Source of the DNA: Pseudomonas sp. LD120
GTDB taxonomy: Bacteria > Pseudomonadota > Gammaproteobacteria > Pseudomonadales > Pseudomonadaceae
Length of the DNA stretch: 64,000 nucleotides
Reading direction: 5' to 3'
NCBI RefSeq assembly: GCF_009861525.1
Contig: NZ_WVHL01000005.1
Span: 3,155,716 to 3,219,715 of the forward strand
The notes under the pieces were generated by a model, which saw only the letters and a list, made by a program, of their open reading frames with translations, was not told where the DNA came from and made no database searches. Both the position numbers and the translations under genes were made by a program. This document shows, piece by piece, positions 34,291 to 44,749 of this stretch. Within the stretch, counting starts at the first letter, position 1; each line of letters opens with the position of its first letter.

Positions 34291-35301
34291 ATGTCTTTGA
34301 AACTTGGGGTTATCGGGACCGGGGCCATCGGCCAGGATCACATCCGTCGTTGCAGCCAGACCCTGCTGGGCAGCCAGGTGGTGGCGGTCACCGACATCAA
34401 CCTGGCGTCGGCGGCCAAGGTGGTCAGCGACCTCAAGCTCAGCGCCGAGGTCTATTCGGATGGCCACGCGCTGATCAAGGCGGCGGACGTCGAGGCAGTG
34501 CTGGTCACCTCCTGGGGCCCGAGCCACGAGGAGTTCGTGCTGGCGGCGATTGCCGCGGGCAAGCCGGTGTTCTGTGAAAAGCCCCTGGCGGTGACCGCCG
34601 CCGGCTGCCGGCGCATCGTCGAGGCCGAAATCGCCCACGGCAAGCGCCTGGTGCAGGTGGGTTTCATGCGCCCCTACGATGCCGGTTACCAGGCCTTGAA
34701 GGCGGTGATCGACAGCGGGCAGATCGGCGAGCCGCTGATGCTGCACTGCGCCCACCGCAACCCGCGGGTGGGGGAGAACTACAAGACCGACATGGCCATC
34801 ACCGACACCCTGATCCACGAACTGGACGTGCTGCGCTGGCTGCTGGCCGACGACTATGTGTCGGTGCAGGTGGTGTTCCCGCGCAAGACCAGCAAGGCCT
34901 TGGCCCACTTGCGCGACCCGCAGATCGTGCTGCTGGAAACCGCCCGTGGCACGCGCATCGACGTCGAGGTGTTCGTCAACTGCCAGTACGGCTACGACAT
35001 CCAGTGCGAAGTGGTGGGGGAGAGCGGCGTCGCCCGATTGCCGGAGCCGTCCCAGGTGCAGTTGCGCAGCGAGGCCAAGCTGTCCAACGCGATTCTGATG
35101 GACTGGAAGGACCGCTTTATCGCCGCCTATGACGTCGAGTTGCAGGCCTTTATCGACGGCGTGCGCGCCGGCCAGGTAGGCGGGCCTTCGGCCTGGGACG
35201 GCTTTGCCGCCGCCGTGGCGGCCGACGCCTGTATTGAAGCGCAGGACAGCGGCCAGATCGTCAAGGTCGAGCTGCCTGAGCGCCCGCGCTTCTACGGCTA
35301 A
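34291..35301 (+). CDS. iolG: Inositol 2-dehydrogenase
   Basis: The 336-aa Gfo/Idh/MocA oxidoreductase shows the Rossmann motif GVIGTGAIGQDHIRRCSQ, the catalytic Lys in PVFCEKPLAVT, and the Asp/His pair in TDTLIHELDVLRWL, as in IolG of Bacillus. It oxidises myo-inositol to scyllo-inosose with NAD+, the first pathway step. ACAGGAG is 8 bases before the ATG at 34291. Confidence 0.94.
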   Translation: MSLKLGVIGTGAIGQDHIRRCSQTLLGSQVVAVTDINLASAAKVVSDLKLSAEVYSDGHALIKAADVEAVLVTSWGPSHEEFVLAAIAAGKPVFCEKPLAVTAAGCRRIVEAEIAHGKRLVQVGFMRPYDAGYQALKAVIDSGQIGEPLMLHCAHRNPRVGENYKTDMAITDTLIHELDVLRWLLADDYVSVQVVFPRKTSKALAHLRDPQIVLLETARGTRIDVEVFVNCQYGYDIQCEVVGESGVARLPEPSQVQLRSEAKLSNAILMDWKDRFIAAYDVELQAFIDGVRAGQVGGPSAWDGFAAAVAADACIEAQDSGQIVKVELPERPRFYG

Positions 35302-35307
35302 CCCCAC

Positions 35308-35391
35308 CCTGTGGCCGGCTTGCCGGCGAAAGGGCCTGTGGATGCTGTGCATGTCTTGAGGACGCTTTCGCTGGCAAGCCAGCTCCTACGA
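35308..35391. repeat. REPIN
   Basis: CTGTGGCCGGCTTGCCGGCGAAAGGGCC (35309) and the inverted partner GGACGCTTTCGCTGGCAAGCCAGCTCCTAC (ending 35389) form a REP doublet between iolG and the next dehydrogenase gene. Confidence 0.85.
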
Positions 35392-35440
35392 GGGATGGCG
35401 TGAGGGAGGCGATGGTGGGGAATGAATGGATGGAGAGTGT

Positions 35441-36493
35441 ATGCGTATAGGTCTGGTGGGCTACGGCCATGGCGGTCGTCATTTTCATGCACCACTGATT
35501 GCCAGTCTGGGCGGGACGCGTTTTGTCGGGGTGGTGACCCGCAGCGCAGAGCGTCGGCGCTTGCTGGCCGAGGATCATCCGGGGGTTGCGGTGTTCGACA
35601 GCATCGGCCAACTGGCCCAGGCGGGGGTCGATGTCCTGGTGATTTCCACGCCCTTGGACGGGCGTCCGGCCCTGGTGCTGGAGGCCATTGAGCGGGGCAT
35701 CGCGGTGGTCAGCGACAAACCCTTCGCCGCCGATGCGGCGGAGGCCGAGGGGATGATCCAGGCCGCCGCGGCACGTCAGGTGCCGCTCAGCGTCTATATG
35801 AACCGGCGCTGGGATTCGGATTTTTTGACCTTGCGCAAACTCATCGATAGCGCCGTGTTGGGGCGGATCAGCCGCTTTGAGTCGCGGGTCGAGCGCTATG
35901 CCCCGCACGCCGTGGGCAATGCCAGTGGCGGTGGCTTCCTGCGGGACCTGGGCAGCCATCTGGTGGACCAGGCCCTGCAGTTGTTCGGGCCGGTGGCTCG
36001 GGTTTATGCCGAGCTGCAATACAGCCCAGAAGAAGCCGTGGTCGACCACGGCTTTTTCGTCTCTCTGACCCACGTCAGCGGTGTGGTTGCGCATTTATCG
36101 GGCAGTTGCCTGCAGAACGCTCAGGGGCCGCGGTTTCGGGTCAGTGGCAGCGCCGGTTGCTACACGGTCGACGGCCTCGACGGTCAGGAACAGGCCTTGG
36201 TGGCCGGGCGCTCGCCGAAAACCGAGGGCGAGCGCTGGGGGGTGGAGGAGCATCGACGCTGGGGCTGGTTCGAGCAAGGGGGTGAACGCGAGCGCGTGGC
36301 CTCGGAACGGGGCGCTTGGAATCAGTTCTACCAACGCTTGCAACAGGCCCTGGCAGGCGAGGGCGGGTTGCCGGTGACGGCTGCCGAAGCCTTGGCCACG
36401 ACCCAGGTGCTAGACGCCGCGCGCTTGAGCGCGCAGCAGTCACGGGTGGTGTCCATGGCGAGGTCTGTGGAGGGATGTGCAGATTTAGAATAA
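35441..36493 (+). CDS. Gfo/Idh/MocA-family oxidoreductase, inositol-locus paralogue
   Basis: The 350-aa protein has an N-terminal Rossmann domain (RIGLVGYGHGGRHFHAPLIA) and the Lys motif AVVSDKPFAADA, with an unusual MNRRWDSDFLTLRKLIDS and DLGSHLVDQALQLFGP in the C-terminal domain. It resembles the YdgJ/IolW/scyllo-inositol-dehydrogenase side of the family rather than IolG, so a role with scyllo-inositol or another stereoisomer is likely but not shown. TGGAG lies 5 bases before the ATG at 35441. It closes the catabolic operon. Confidence 0.82.
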   Translation: MRIGLVGYGHGGRHFHAPLIASLGGTRFVGVVTRSAERRRLLAEDHPGVAVFDSIGQLAQAGVDVLVISTPLDGRPALVLEAIERGIAVVSDKPFAADAAEAEGMIQAAAARQVPLSVYMNRRWDSDFLTLRKLIDSAVLGRISRFESRVERYAPHAVGNASGGGFLRDLGSHLVDQALQLFGPVARVYAELQYSPEEAVVDHGFFVSLTHVSGVVAHLSGSCLQNAQGPRFRVSGSAGCYTVDGLDGQEQALVAGRSPKTEGERWGVEEHRRWGWFEQGGERERVASERGAWNQFYQRLQQALAGEGGLPVTAAEALATTQVLDAARLSAQQSRVVSMARSVEGCADLE

Positions 36494-36529
36494 AATTCTA
36501 AAATGAGTTGATATAGAAATTATTTTCCA
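36486..36529 (+). promoter_or_regulatory. Paired IolR-type operator sites upstream of the inositol importer
   Basis: TAGAATAAAATTCTA (36486-36500) is a perfect palindrome around its central base, and TAGAAATTATTTTCCA (36514-36529) is a second site with TAGAA/TTCCA arms. Their starts are 28 bp apart, the same as the pair in front of iolC. The region is AT-rich and overlaps the likely importer promoter (TTGATA at 36508). Confidence 0.6.
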
Positions 36530-36629
36530 ATAAAGTCGTTTCCAGGTTGCCGACTAGCTAGGTCGCAAACCCCTCAAGCACGCCTTGAGACGGTGCGCAC
36601 CGACCCACAAAAACAAACAGGTACCGTCG

Positions 36630-36821
36630 ATGAAAACCTTCAGTTGCGTTGTCCTCGCTGTACGTTCGCTGTTTCGCCCTTCCTGTGCACGGTCCGCTGT
36701 TTCACCTCGGCCCAGCCGCTCTACCGTCCTCCTGACCTGCCTCGGCTTTCTGTGCGTCGAACGTAACGGCTCTCTGCTGTGCTGCGTTCCTGGCGCCCCC
36801 CTCGTGCGTCTGCCGCTCTGA
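36630..36821 (+). CDS. Doubtful 63-codon frame in the importer leader
   Basis: An ATG at 36630 with CAGGTACCGTCG upstream opens a frame rich in Ser, Arg, Cys and Leu (MKTFSCVVLAVRSLFRPSC...). It lies between the operator sites and the binding-protein gene. It could be a leader peptide or chance. The remainder of 36494-36875 is a long untranslated leader. Confidence 0.2.
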   Translation: MKTFSCVVLAVRSLFRPSCARSAVSPRPSRSTVLLTCLGFLCVERNGSLLCCVPGAPLVRLPL

Positions 36822-36875
36822 GCTGTTTCCGCGCTTTATCCATAAAACCTACAAGAATGTGGAGAAAGACCTGTG

Positions 36876-37802
36876 ATGAACACCAAGATCCGTTTTGCCT
36901 CGCTTGCACTGTCGATGTGGCTGGTCAGCGGGGCCGCCTTCGCCGACATCAAGATCGGCGTGAGCATGTCGCAGTTCGATGACACCTGGCTGACCTATCT
37001 GCGCGAGTCGATGGATCACAAAGCCCAGTCCCTGCCCGATGGCGTCAAACTGCAGTTCGAAGACGCCCGCAGCGATGTGGTCAAGCAATTGAGCCAGGTC
37101 GAGAACTTCATCAGCCAGAACGTCGACGCGATCGTGATCAACCCGGTGGACACCGCCGCCACCCGGAAAATCACCGAGGCTGCGGTCAAGGCCGGCATCC
37201 CCCTGGTGTACGTCAATCGCCGCCCGGATGACCTGAACCTGCCCAAGGGCGTGGTGACCGTGGCCTCCAATGACCTGCAAGCCGGGAAGATGCAGATGCA
37301 GTACCTGGCCGACAAAATGGGCGGCAAGGGCGACATCGTGATCCTGCTGGGCGACCTGGCGAACAACTCCACCCTCAACCGCACCAAGGGCGTCAAGGAG
37401 GTGCTGGCCCAGTACCCGGGGATCAAGGTCGACCAGGAACAGACCGGGGTCTGGCTGCGGGACAAGGGCATGACCCTGGTCAACGACTGGTTGACCCAGG
37501 GCCGCAAGTTCGACGCAGTGGTGTCCAACAACGATGAAATGGCCATTGGTGCCGCCATGGCACTGAAGCAGGCCGGGGTCGAGAAGGGCAGTGTGCTGAT
37601 CGCCGGTGTCGACGGCACCCCGGATGGCCTGCGTGCGGTGAAGAAGGGCGATCTGGCGCTCTCGGTGTTCCAGGATGCCCAGGGCCAGGCAGACGGTTCC
37701 ATCGATACCGCGCTGAAGATGATCAAGCATGAGCCGGTGGAATCGGCGGTGTGGGTACCGTATCGCCTGATCACCCCGGACAACGTCGACCAGTTCAAGT
37801 AA
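36876..37802 (+). CDS. Sugar-type ABC transporter substrate-binding protein, probably for inositol
   Basis: The 308-aa periplasmic protein has a signal peptide (MNTKIRFASLALSMWLVSGA, cleavage AFA|DIK) and the RbsB-like type 1 fold: DIKIGVSMSQFDDTWLTYLR, VDAIVINPVDTAATRKI, VVSNNDEMAIGAAMALKQAG, VLIAGVDGTPDGL. It sits downstream of the iol genes and shares operator-like sites with them, so myo-inositol is the likely ligand. Start: ATG at 36876 with GGAGAAAG upstream; a GTG directly before it is possible. Confidence 0.9.
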   Translation: MNTKIRFASLALSMWLVSGAAFADIKIGVSMSQFDDTWLTYLRESMDHKAQSLPDGVKLQFEDARSDVVKQLSQVENFISQNVDAIVINPVDTAATRKITEAAVKAGIPLVYVNRRPDDLNLPKGVVTVASNDLQAGKMQMQYLADKMGGKGDIVILLGDLANNSTLNRTKGVKEVLAQYPGIKVDQEQTGVWLRDKGMTLVNDWLTQGRKFDAVVSNNDEMAIGAAMALKQAGVEKGSVLIAGVDGTPDGLRAVKKGDLALSVFQDAQGQADGSIDTALKMIKHEPVESAVWVPYRLITPDNVDQFK

Positions 37803-37838
37803 CGCCGCTCACCTTCCAAAGCTGTTCCATAAGAACCG

Positions 37839-37912
37839 GTTCACGATCCAGCGAGCGCCGCTCAGGCCGCCATGCTAAACGCCGCATGAGCGAAGCGCAG
37901 CAGATCGTGAAC
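37839..37912. repeat. Inverted repeat between binding-protein and ATPase genes
   Basis: GTTCACGATC (37839-37848) pairs exactly with GATCGTGAAC (37903-37912), and the 54 bases between hold further pairing (GCCGCCATGC/GCCGCATGAGCG). Such structures commonly sit after binding-protein genes and stabilise that part of the mRNA, giving excess binding protein over membrane subunits. That role is inferred. Confidence 0.65.
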
Positions 37913-37974
37913 AGGCTCTAACAACAATAAGTGGCAAGGCGCCCCGGGCAGCCTTGCCAATGGAGTACTTGATC

Positions 37975-39540
<1,566 letters not shown>

Positions 39541-39610
39541 TTCTTCAATCGATGACGGTTGTCGGCGCTGTGACGCGCCGCGGTCCAGGCAATAACAAAG
39601 GTGAGTGGTT

Positions 39611-40633
39611 ATGAACGTGATGTCTGAAAACAAACCGGCCGCGGCGCCCGCCAGAACGCGCCGGCGCTTTCCCACCGAACTGAGTATTTTCCTGGTCCTG
39701 ATCGGCATCGGCCTGGTGTTCGAGCTGTTCGGCTGGATCGTTCGTGACCAGAGCTTCCTGATGAATTCCCAGCGCCTGGTGCTGATGATCCTGCAGGTGT
39801 CGATCATCGGCCTGCTGGCCATCGGCGTGACCCAGGTGATCATCACCACGGGCATCGACTTGTCCTCGGGTTCGGTGCTGGCGCTGTCGGCGATGATTGC
39901 CGCCAGCCTGGCGCAGACCTCGGACTTTTCCCGGGCGGTGTTCCCGTCCCTGACCGACTTGCCGGTGTGGATACCGGTGCTGGCCGGGCTGGGGGTGGGC
40001 CTGCTGGCGGGGGCGATCAACGGCAGCATCATCGCCATCACCGGCATTCCGCCCTTTATCGCCACCCTGGGCATGATGGTCTCGGCCCGTGGCCTGGCCC
40101 GCTACTACACCGAGGGGCAGCCGGTGAGCATGCTCTCGGATAACTACACCGCCATCGGTCACGGGGCGATGCCGGTGGTGATTTTCCTGGTGGTGGCGCT
40201 GATCTTCCATATCGCCCTGCGCTACACCAAGTACGGCAAGTACACCTACGCCATCGGCGGCAACATGCAGGCGGCGCGCACCTCGGGGATCAACGTCAAG
40301 CGTCATCTGGTGATCGTCTACAGCATTGCCGGGCTGCTGGCGGGACTGGCCGGGGTAGTGGCTTCGGCCCGGGCCGCCACCGGGCAGGCGGGGATGGGCA
40401 TGTCCTACGAGCTGGATGCGATTGCCGCGGCAGTGATCGGTGGCACCAGCCTGGCCGGTGGGGTGGGGCGCATCACCGGGACCGTGATCGGTGCGCTGAT
40501 CCTTGGGGTGATGGCCAGCGGATTTACCTTTGTCGGGGTCGATGCCTACATCCAGGACATCATCAAGGGCCTGATCATCGTCGCGGCGGTGGTCATCGAC
40601 CAGTACCGCAACAAGCGCAAACTCAAGCGTTGA
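39611..40633 (+). CDS. Sugar-type ABC transporter permease, probably for inositol
   Basis: The 340-aa RbsC-like permease has about nine membrane helices and the EAA-like family stretch TKYGKYTYAIGGNMQAARTS followed by GINVKRHLVIVYSIAGLLAG; SLAGGVGRITGTVIGALILG is near the end. It forms the inner-membrane channel with the upstream ATPase. Start: ATG at 39611 with AAGGTGAG upstream. It is the last gene of the importer operon. Confidence 0.93.
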   Translation: MNVMSENKPAAAPARTRRRFPTELSIFLVLIGIGLVFELFGWIVRDQSFLMNSQRLVLMILQVSIIGLLAIGVTQVIITTGIDLSSGSVLALSAMIAASLAQTSDFSRAVFPSLTDLPVWIPVLAGLGVGLLAGAINGSIIAITGIPPFIATLGMMVSARGLARYYTEGQPVSMLSDNYTAIGHGAMPVVIFLVVALIFHIALRYTKYGKYTYAIGGNMQAARTSGINVKRHLVIVYSIAGLLAGLAGVVASARAATGQAGMGMSYELDAIAAAVIGGTSLAGGVGRITGTVIGALILGVMASGFTFVGVDAYIQDIIKGLIIVAAVVIDQYRNKRKLKR

Positions 40634-40693
40634 TGCGCCTGCCTGCCGCCGCCGTGGGCTTGCCGGCGAAGGCGCCCGCCAGCGCATGAAAAG

Positions 40694-40717
40694 CGTGCCG
40701 GCCTGTTCGCCGGCACG
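40694..40717 (+). terminator. Hairpin after the importer operon
   Basis: CGTGCCGGC-CTGTTC-GCCGGCACG forms a perfect 9-bp stem 60 bases after the permease stop. It has no U-run on either strand, so it may act as a 3' stabiliser or Rho-assisted terminator. Confidence 0.5.
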
Positions 40718-40841
40718 TCGATTTGGGGGCTGAAAAAGGGCGGTAAAAAGCTCGAATCCGCCGTCCGGTACTGCCGTTTGTCTTCTAACAGGCCTACGGT
40801 TATGGAATTTTTTGTTATAAACGCACTCCGATAAGTACCAG

Positions 40842-40865
40842 CAAAGCCCGTAATTACGGGCTTTG
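40842..40865. terminator. Perfect 24-nt palindrome, bidirectional terminator-like
   Basis: CAAAGCCCGTAATTACGGGCTTTG is a complete palindrome with A/T flanks. It lies in the 420-bp space between the importer operon and the DksA-like gene. No gene is seen in that space. Confidence 0.6.
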
Positions 40866-41053
40866 TGCGGTTTGTCGGACAGATTCGCTGTCATTTCAGT
40901 TGCTGCGCCCTCAAACCGGCCTTAGACTGCCGCCCCTCGTAAATTGAGTGCCGGGTGGCGCTTGGAAGGTATGGCGCCTTTCTGATGACCTGACGGGTCA
41001 ACCGGAAACCGTTTGAATTCGCCTTAATGCACGTATTTTTTATAGAGAAATCA

Positions 41054-41458
41054 ATGACCAAGGAAAAGTTGCTGGCCATGCCGGCGGATGACTACATGAA
41101 TGCCGAGCAGCACGCTTTTTTCAGCGACCTGTTGCAAGCCATGAAGGTGGAAACCCACGAGCGCATCGAACAGAACCGGATCGCCATTGAAAGCCTGGAC
41201 ACCCCGGCTGACCCGGCCGACGCCGCTTCCGTCGAAGAAGAGCGCACCTGGCTGGTCAACGCCATTGATCGCGACCAGCGCATGCTGCCGCAACTGGAGC
41301 AGGCCCTGGGCCGCATCAGTGATGACAGCTTCGGCTGGTGCGACGACAGCGGCGAGCCGATCGGCCTCAAGCGCCTGTTGATCAGCCCGACCACCAAGTA
41401 CTGCATCGAAGCTCAAGAGCGTCACGAGCAGATCGACAAGCACCAGCGTCAAGCTTGA
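41054..41458 (+). CDS. DksA/TraR-family protein lacking the four-cysteine zinc finger
   Basis: The 134-aa protein starts MTKEKLLAMPADDYMNAEQH, has a long coiled-coil with DTPADPADAASVEEE (the acidic tip region) and ends with a zinc-finger-like fold, FGWCDDSGEPIGLKRLLISP then TKYCIEAQERHEQ. Only the first and third of the usual four cysteines remain, as in the zinc-independent DksA2 of P. aeruginosa. It should bind in the RNA-polymerase secondary channel and assist ppGpp responses, possibly under zinc limitation. No clear Zur box was found. The ribosome site is weak (AGAGAAATCA). Confidence 0.83.
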   Translation: MTKEKLLAMPADDYMNAEQHAFFSDLLQAMKVETHERIEQNRIAIESLDTPADPADAASVEEERTWLVNAIDRDQRMLPQLEQALGRISDDSFGWCDDSGEPIGLKRLLISPTTKYCIEAQERHEQIDKHQRQA

Positions 41459-41552
41459 TAGCGGCAGCGGCCAGCGTTGAGCTGTAGGCCGCAAGCGTTT
41501 CAAGCACCGTCCTTCTCCGAGTGCGTGGCCATGCCAGCGCTGCGCACTGGAG

Positions 41553-41568
41553 CGGGAGCAAACTCCCG
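41553..41568 (+). terminator. Hairpin downstream of the DksA-like gene
   Basis: CGGGAG-CAAA-CTCCCG, of the GGGAGCAAACTCCC Pseudomonas repeat type. The 305-bp interval 41459-41763 otherwise shows only GC-rich and promoter-like sequence (AATACTCTGAATAATGC near 41638). Confidence 0.4.
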
Positions 41569-41763
41569 TCATCAGCCTCTCCCCGGCATCCGCATCGCGG
41601 CCGCCACTTCTCTTGATCTGCTGCAACACCTGCCCCTCAATACTCTGAATAATGCTCGCGCATGCCTTTTTCCGCCGCTGTTGCTCCTACTAAGGGATCA
41701 TGGTTAATGGCGTTCTGATGGCGTTTAATGCTGAAAAAATGAGAACAATACGGGGTGATAAAC

Positions 41764-43386
41764 GTGTCAAGAGATGGATCTCTAGCGGTGCCGATCGCGC
41801 AACCGCTGGCAACACCCGAAGCCGCCCGTTGGTGGACTCCGACCTTGCAGACCCTGGCCCTGATGGTCCTGCTTGGCGCTCAGGCGTTGGGTGGCTGGCC
41901 GTTGTACCTGTGCCTGCCGCTGGCGGTGCTGGTGGTCTGGTTGCCCAGATTGCGAACGCGCAAAGCCGCCAACACCTCCTGCGCGGATGCCGATGATCCG
42001 TTGTCGGCGCTGACCCGCGACTTGTCCTACAGCACTACCCACAATGCACTGTCCGCTGCCGGCGTGGCCTATTCGGTGGCGCAACTGGCGGACAAACTGC
42101 AATCGCAGCTTGACGCCGCAGCGCTCATCGTCGGCAGCGCCGAAGTGATGATCAAGACTGAGGAGGCCACCTCCACGCTCAGTCAGCAAGCCCTGAGTGC
42201 CGCCAGCGAAGCCCACTCCAGCAGTGCCGAGGGGCGCAGTGTGTTGAAGGAGTCCATCAGTCGCATGCACTTGTTGAGCCAGCGGGCTAATGGCAGCCGT
42301 GAGCTGATCGAAGCCTTGAGCCAGCGCAGCGAGGAGATCCAGCGGGTGACGCTGGTGATCCAGTCCATCGCCAGCCAAACCAACCTGTTGGCCTTGAACG
42401 CGGCCATCGAAGCGGCGCGGGCCGGAGAGCACGGCCGTGGTTTTGCCGTGGTCGCCGACGAGGTGCGCGGGTTGGCCGGGCGCACCGCCACGGCCACCGA
42501 TGAAGTCGGGGTGATGGTGGCGGATATTCAGCAACGCACCGCCGAGGTCGTCGAGCAGATCCGCCAACTGTCCGATGATTTGAACCTGGGGGTCGAGCAG
42601 GTGGAACACACCGGGCAGCATCTGGACAACATCGCTCGGCTGGCGGCGGGGGTGGAGGGGCAAGTCAGTGAGATCGCCCGAGGCGCGCAGACCAATCGCG
42701 AACAACTGGACAGCCTGTTCCATGCCGTGGAACAGATGCGCAGCGATCTGGCCATCAGCGACCAGCAGACCCGCAGCCTGGCCCAGGCAGCGGTACAGAT
42801 GGAAGGGCAGGCGGAAACCATCAGTGAGCGCCTGGCCGCGGTGGGCCTGGATGATTACCACCAGCGCATCTATGACCTGGCCCGAGAAGGCGCCCGGCGT
42901 ATCAGCCAGCAGTTCGAAACCGACCTGGCAGAAAACCGTATCAGCCTCGACGACCTGTTCGATCGCAACTACCAACTGATTGCCAACACCCAGCCGGCCA
43001 GGTACCAGACCCGTTTCGATCGCTACACCGATCAGGTCCTGCCAGCGATTCAGGAATCCTTGCTGCCACGCCACGATGGCTTGGTGTTCGCCATCGCCTG
43101 TACCCAGGAAGGCTATGTGCCAACCCACAACACGGTGTTCTCCCAGCCGCTGACCGGTGATCTTCAGGTGGACAACCTGCATAACCGCAGTAAACGCAAG
43201 TTCGCCGACCGCACCGGCATCCGTTGTGGCAGTCACCAGCAGCCATTGCTGTTGCAAACCTATACCCGCGACACCGGCGAGCTGATGCACGACCTGTCGG
43301 TGCCCATCATGGTGCAAGGGCGGCATTGGGGTGGCTTGCGACTGGGCTACAAACCCGAACGGGCCCCGTCGCAACCGGCTCGCTGA
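41764..43386 (+). CDS. Methyl-accepting chemotaxis protein with C-terminal extension
   Basis: The 540-aa protein has two closely spaced N-terminal membrane helices (about residues 28-60, LQTLALMVLLGAQALGGWPL), no periplasmic domain, then the cytoplasmic signalling domain with hairpin tip IQSIASQTNLLALNAAIEAA and RAGEHGRGFAVVADEVRGLA. After residue 350 an extra region of about 190 residues ends HDLSVPIMVQGRHWGGLRLG, a cache-like cytoplasmic fold. Input is therefore probably cytosolic. GTG at 41764 is preferred (GGGGTGA upstream); GTG at 41755 is possible. Confidence 0.88.
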   Translation: MSRDGSLAVPIAQPLATPEAARWWTPTLQTLALMVLLGAQALGGWPLYLCLPLAVLVVWLPRLRTRKAANTSCADADDPLSALTRDLSYSTTHNALSAAGVAYSVAQLADKLQSQLDAAALIVGSAEVMIKTEEATSTLSQQALSAASEAHSSSAEGRSVLKESISRMHLLSQRANGSRELIEALSQRSEEIQRVTLVIQSIASQTNLLALNAAIEAARAGEHGRGFAVVADEVRGLAGRTATATDEVGVMVADIQQRTAEVVEQIRQLSDDLNLGVEQVEHTGQHLDNIARLAAGVEGQVSEIARGAQTNREQLDSLFHAVEQMRSDLAISDQQTRSLAQAAVQMEGQAETISERLAAVGLDDYHQRIYDLAREGARRISQQFETDLAENRISLDDLFDRNYQLIANTQPARYQTRFDRYTDQVLPAIQESLLPRHDGLVFAIACTQEGYVPTHNTVFSQPLTGDLQVDNLHNRSKRKFADRTGIRCGSHQQPLLLQTYTRDTGELMHDLSVPIMVQGRHWGGLRLGYKPERAPSQPAR

Positions 43387-43507
43387 GCGCGCGGATTGTT
43401 ACCGGGGGCGTAATGCAAATGTGCACAAACAGGCTGTTTCAGGACCGGGCAAATCATTAACATGCCGACATCGTTAGGTAACTAACAAACTTCCTGGAGG
43501 TGTCTCC

Positions 43508-43723
43508 ATGTGCAGTCAAGTCGATGTGGCAGTGATGATTGGCAGTGGCGTGCCGCGCACGTTAAGGGGCCAGGGGCGCAAAGCCTGTTGGGTGGTGCTG
43601 GTCAATGGTGAGCAGCGTGGCACCGCCTTCGCCAGTCGCGCCGAGGCCGAAGAGTGCCAGCGAGCCTGGCAGGCGCAGTTGGCGGGTTGCCAGGGCGAGC
43701 GATACCTGAAGCACTCGGCTTGA
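43508..43723 (+). CDS. Small hypothetical protein
   Basis: The 71-aa protein has a very good ribosome site (CTGGAGGTGTCTCC before the ATG) and Pseudomonas-like codon use. It is soluble, with four cysteines, and reads ACWVVLVNGEQRGTAFASRA, which suggests a small beta-hairpin domain. No family is recognised. Confidence 0.6.
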   Translation: MCSQVDVAVMIGSGVPRTLRGQGRKACWVVLVNGEQRGTAFASRAEAEECQRAWQAQLAGCQGERYLKHSA

Positions 43724-43867
43724 GGGCCGGCGCCGGGCACTCCAGGGCCAGGCCTGGGTGCTCTCAGGGCCTGAAATAATCCGCTGTGGATCCTGGACTA
43801 GGCCATGACTTGAGCTTGGGCTGAAGGCAGCGCCATGGCTTGATGGGTTGCGGAACCTGAGTGGGTC

Positions 43868-44104
43868 TCATTGAGCGTCGCCAGCCCGGCCTTGGCCCGC
43901 AGGAGTGTTAGCTGCGGTTGTACGATCTGCTGTTTCAACTGACGAATGCGTTTTTACTTTGTCAGCAACAGCGCCTCGGCTTCGCTTTTCGCGCTGGAGC
44001 GGCTCAGTTCCGGGGTTTCGCCATCGTCGGACGCCTTCAGCGTCGCGGTACCGTGAGTGGAGGGAACCGTTGGGCCAGGCGAGTCGTGGATTTAAGTTAA
44101 TCAT
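43868..44104 (-). repeat. Repeat-like region with a doubtful 78-codon frame
   Basis: A minus-strand frame from the ATG at 44104 reads YRDAEGVRRWRNPGTEPLQR. A peptide like this recurs in annotations of many pseudomonads, which suggests a dispersed repeat rather than a conserved gene. Apart from this, 43724-44177 shows a few short palindromes and no supported gene. Confidence 0.3.
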
Positions 44105-44177
44105 CGTGATGCTCTTAAAACGGATCTCGCCTTTTATATCGGTCGCGCCGCCGTATCCATGACCGGCGCGGCGGGGA

Positions 44178-44408
44178 TCAGAGGTTCAGGGCGCCCTGGT
44201 CGATGGCTTGCTTGAGGGCTTTGGCGGATTCCCTGGCCGCGCTTGCGGCTTCATCAGAGGTTTTGAACCAGCGGTCGCGTTCCACTTGATGGAAGCTGAT
44301 CTGGTTCAGTGGAGGTTTGGCGCGCATGGCAATCACGGCCTGGAACTCGCCTTCGACTTCTCTGCACTCGCCACGAATGAAAAACTCGCCAATATCTAGT
44401 TCGGTCAC
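44178..44408 (-). CDS. Small hypothetical protein
   Basis: The 76-aa protein is read from a GTG at 44408 with AAGGGAAGG upstream. It has a beta-rich first half (GEFFIRGECREVEGEFQAVI) and a C-terminal amphipathic helix (SDEAASAARESAKALKQAID). It is a common, unnamed Pseudomonas protein type; I cannot assign a function. The frame continues upstream to an ATG at 44468, but the better ribosome site favours the GTG. Confidence 0.6.
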   Translation of the reverse strand: MTELDIGEFFIRGECREVEGEFQAVIAMRAKPPLNQISFHQVERDRWFKTSDEAASAARESAKALKQAIDQGALNL

Positions 44409-44749
44409 TTCTAGCCTTCCCTTGGAGATGAGTGAGTGCTTGAACGAGCGCGTGACGCGCTCATTCAACCAGTGGCGGAGTATGGCAGTTGTTGCGTGGT
44501 GGTGGGCTGAGTTATGTCACCTTGATTTTAGGTGGCGACTAGTCTGGCGAGCCAAACTGAAACTTCTGATGCTCAACAACGGCAGTATCGCGCGCCGCCA
44601 TGCAACGACAGGGGTTAGAATAGCGGCCGCTGAACGGCGGACGCGGGGCAATATGAGTGGATGTACGGCATAAACCTGGTTTGCATGAATGGCCAGGGAA
44701 GAAGTGCCTCTTCGCATTAAATAGTCGAAACCGGCAAAGTTGCTCTAGA

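Noticed and set aside
40780..41053. Zur box upstream of the DksA-like gene
   Set aside because: GTTATAA occurs at about 40814 but the second half-site is lacking.
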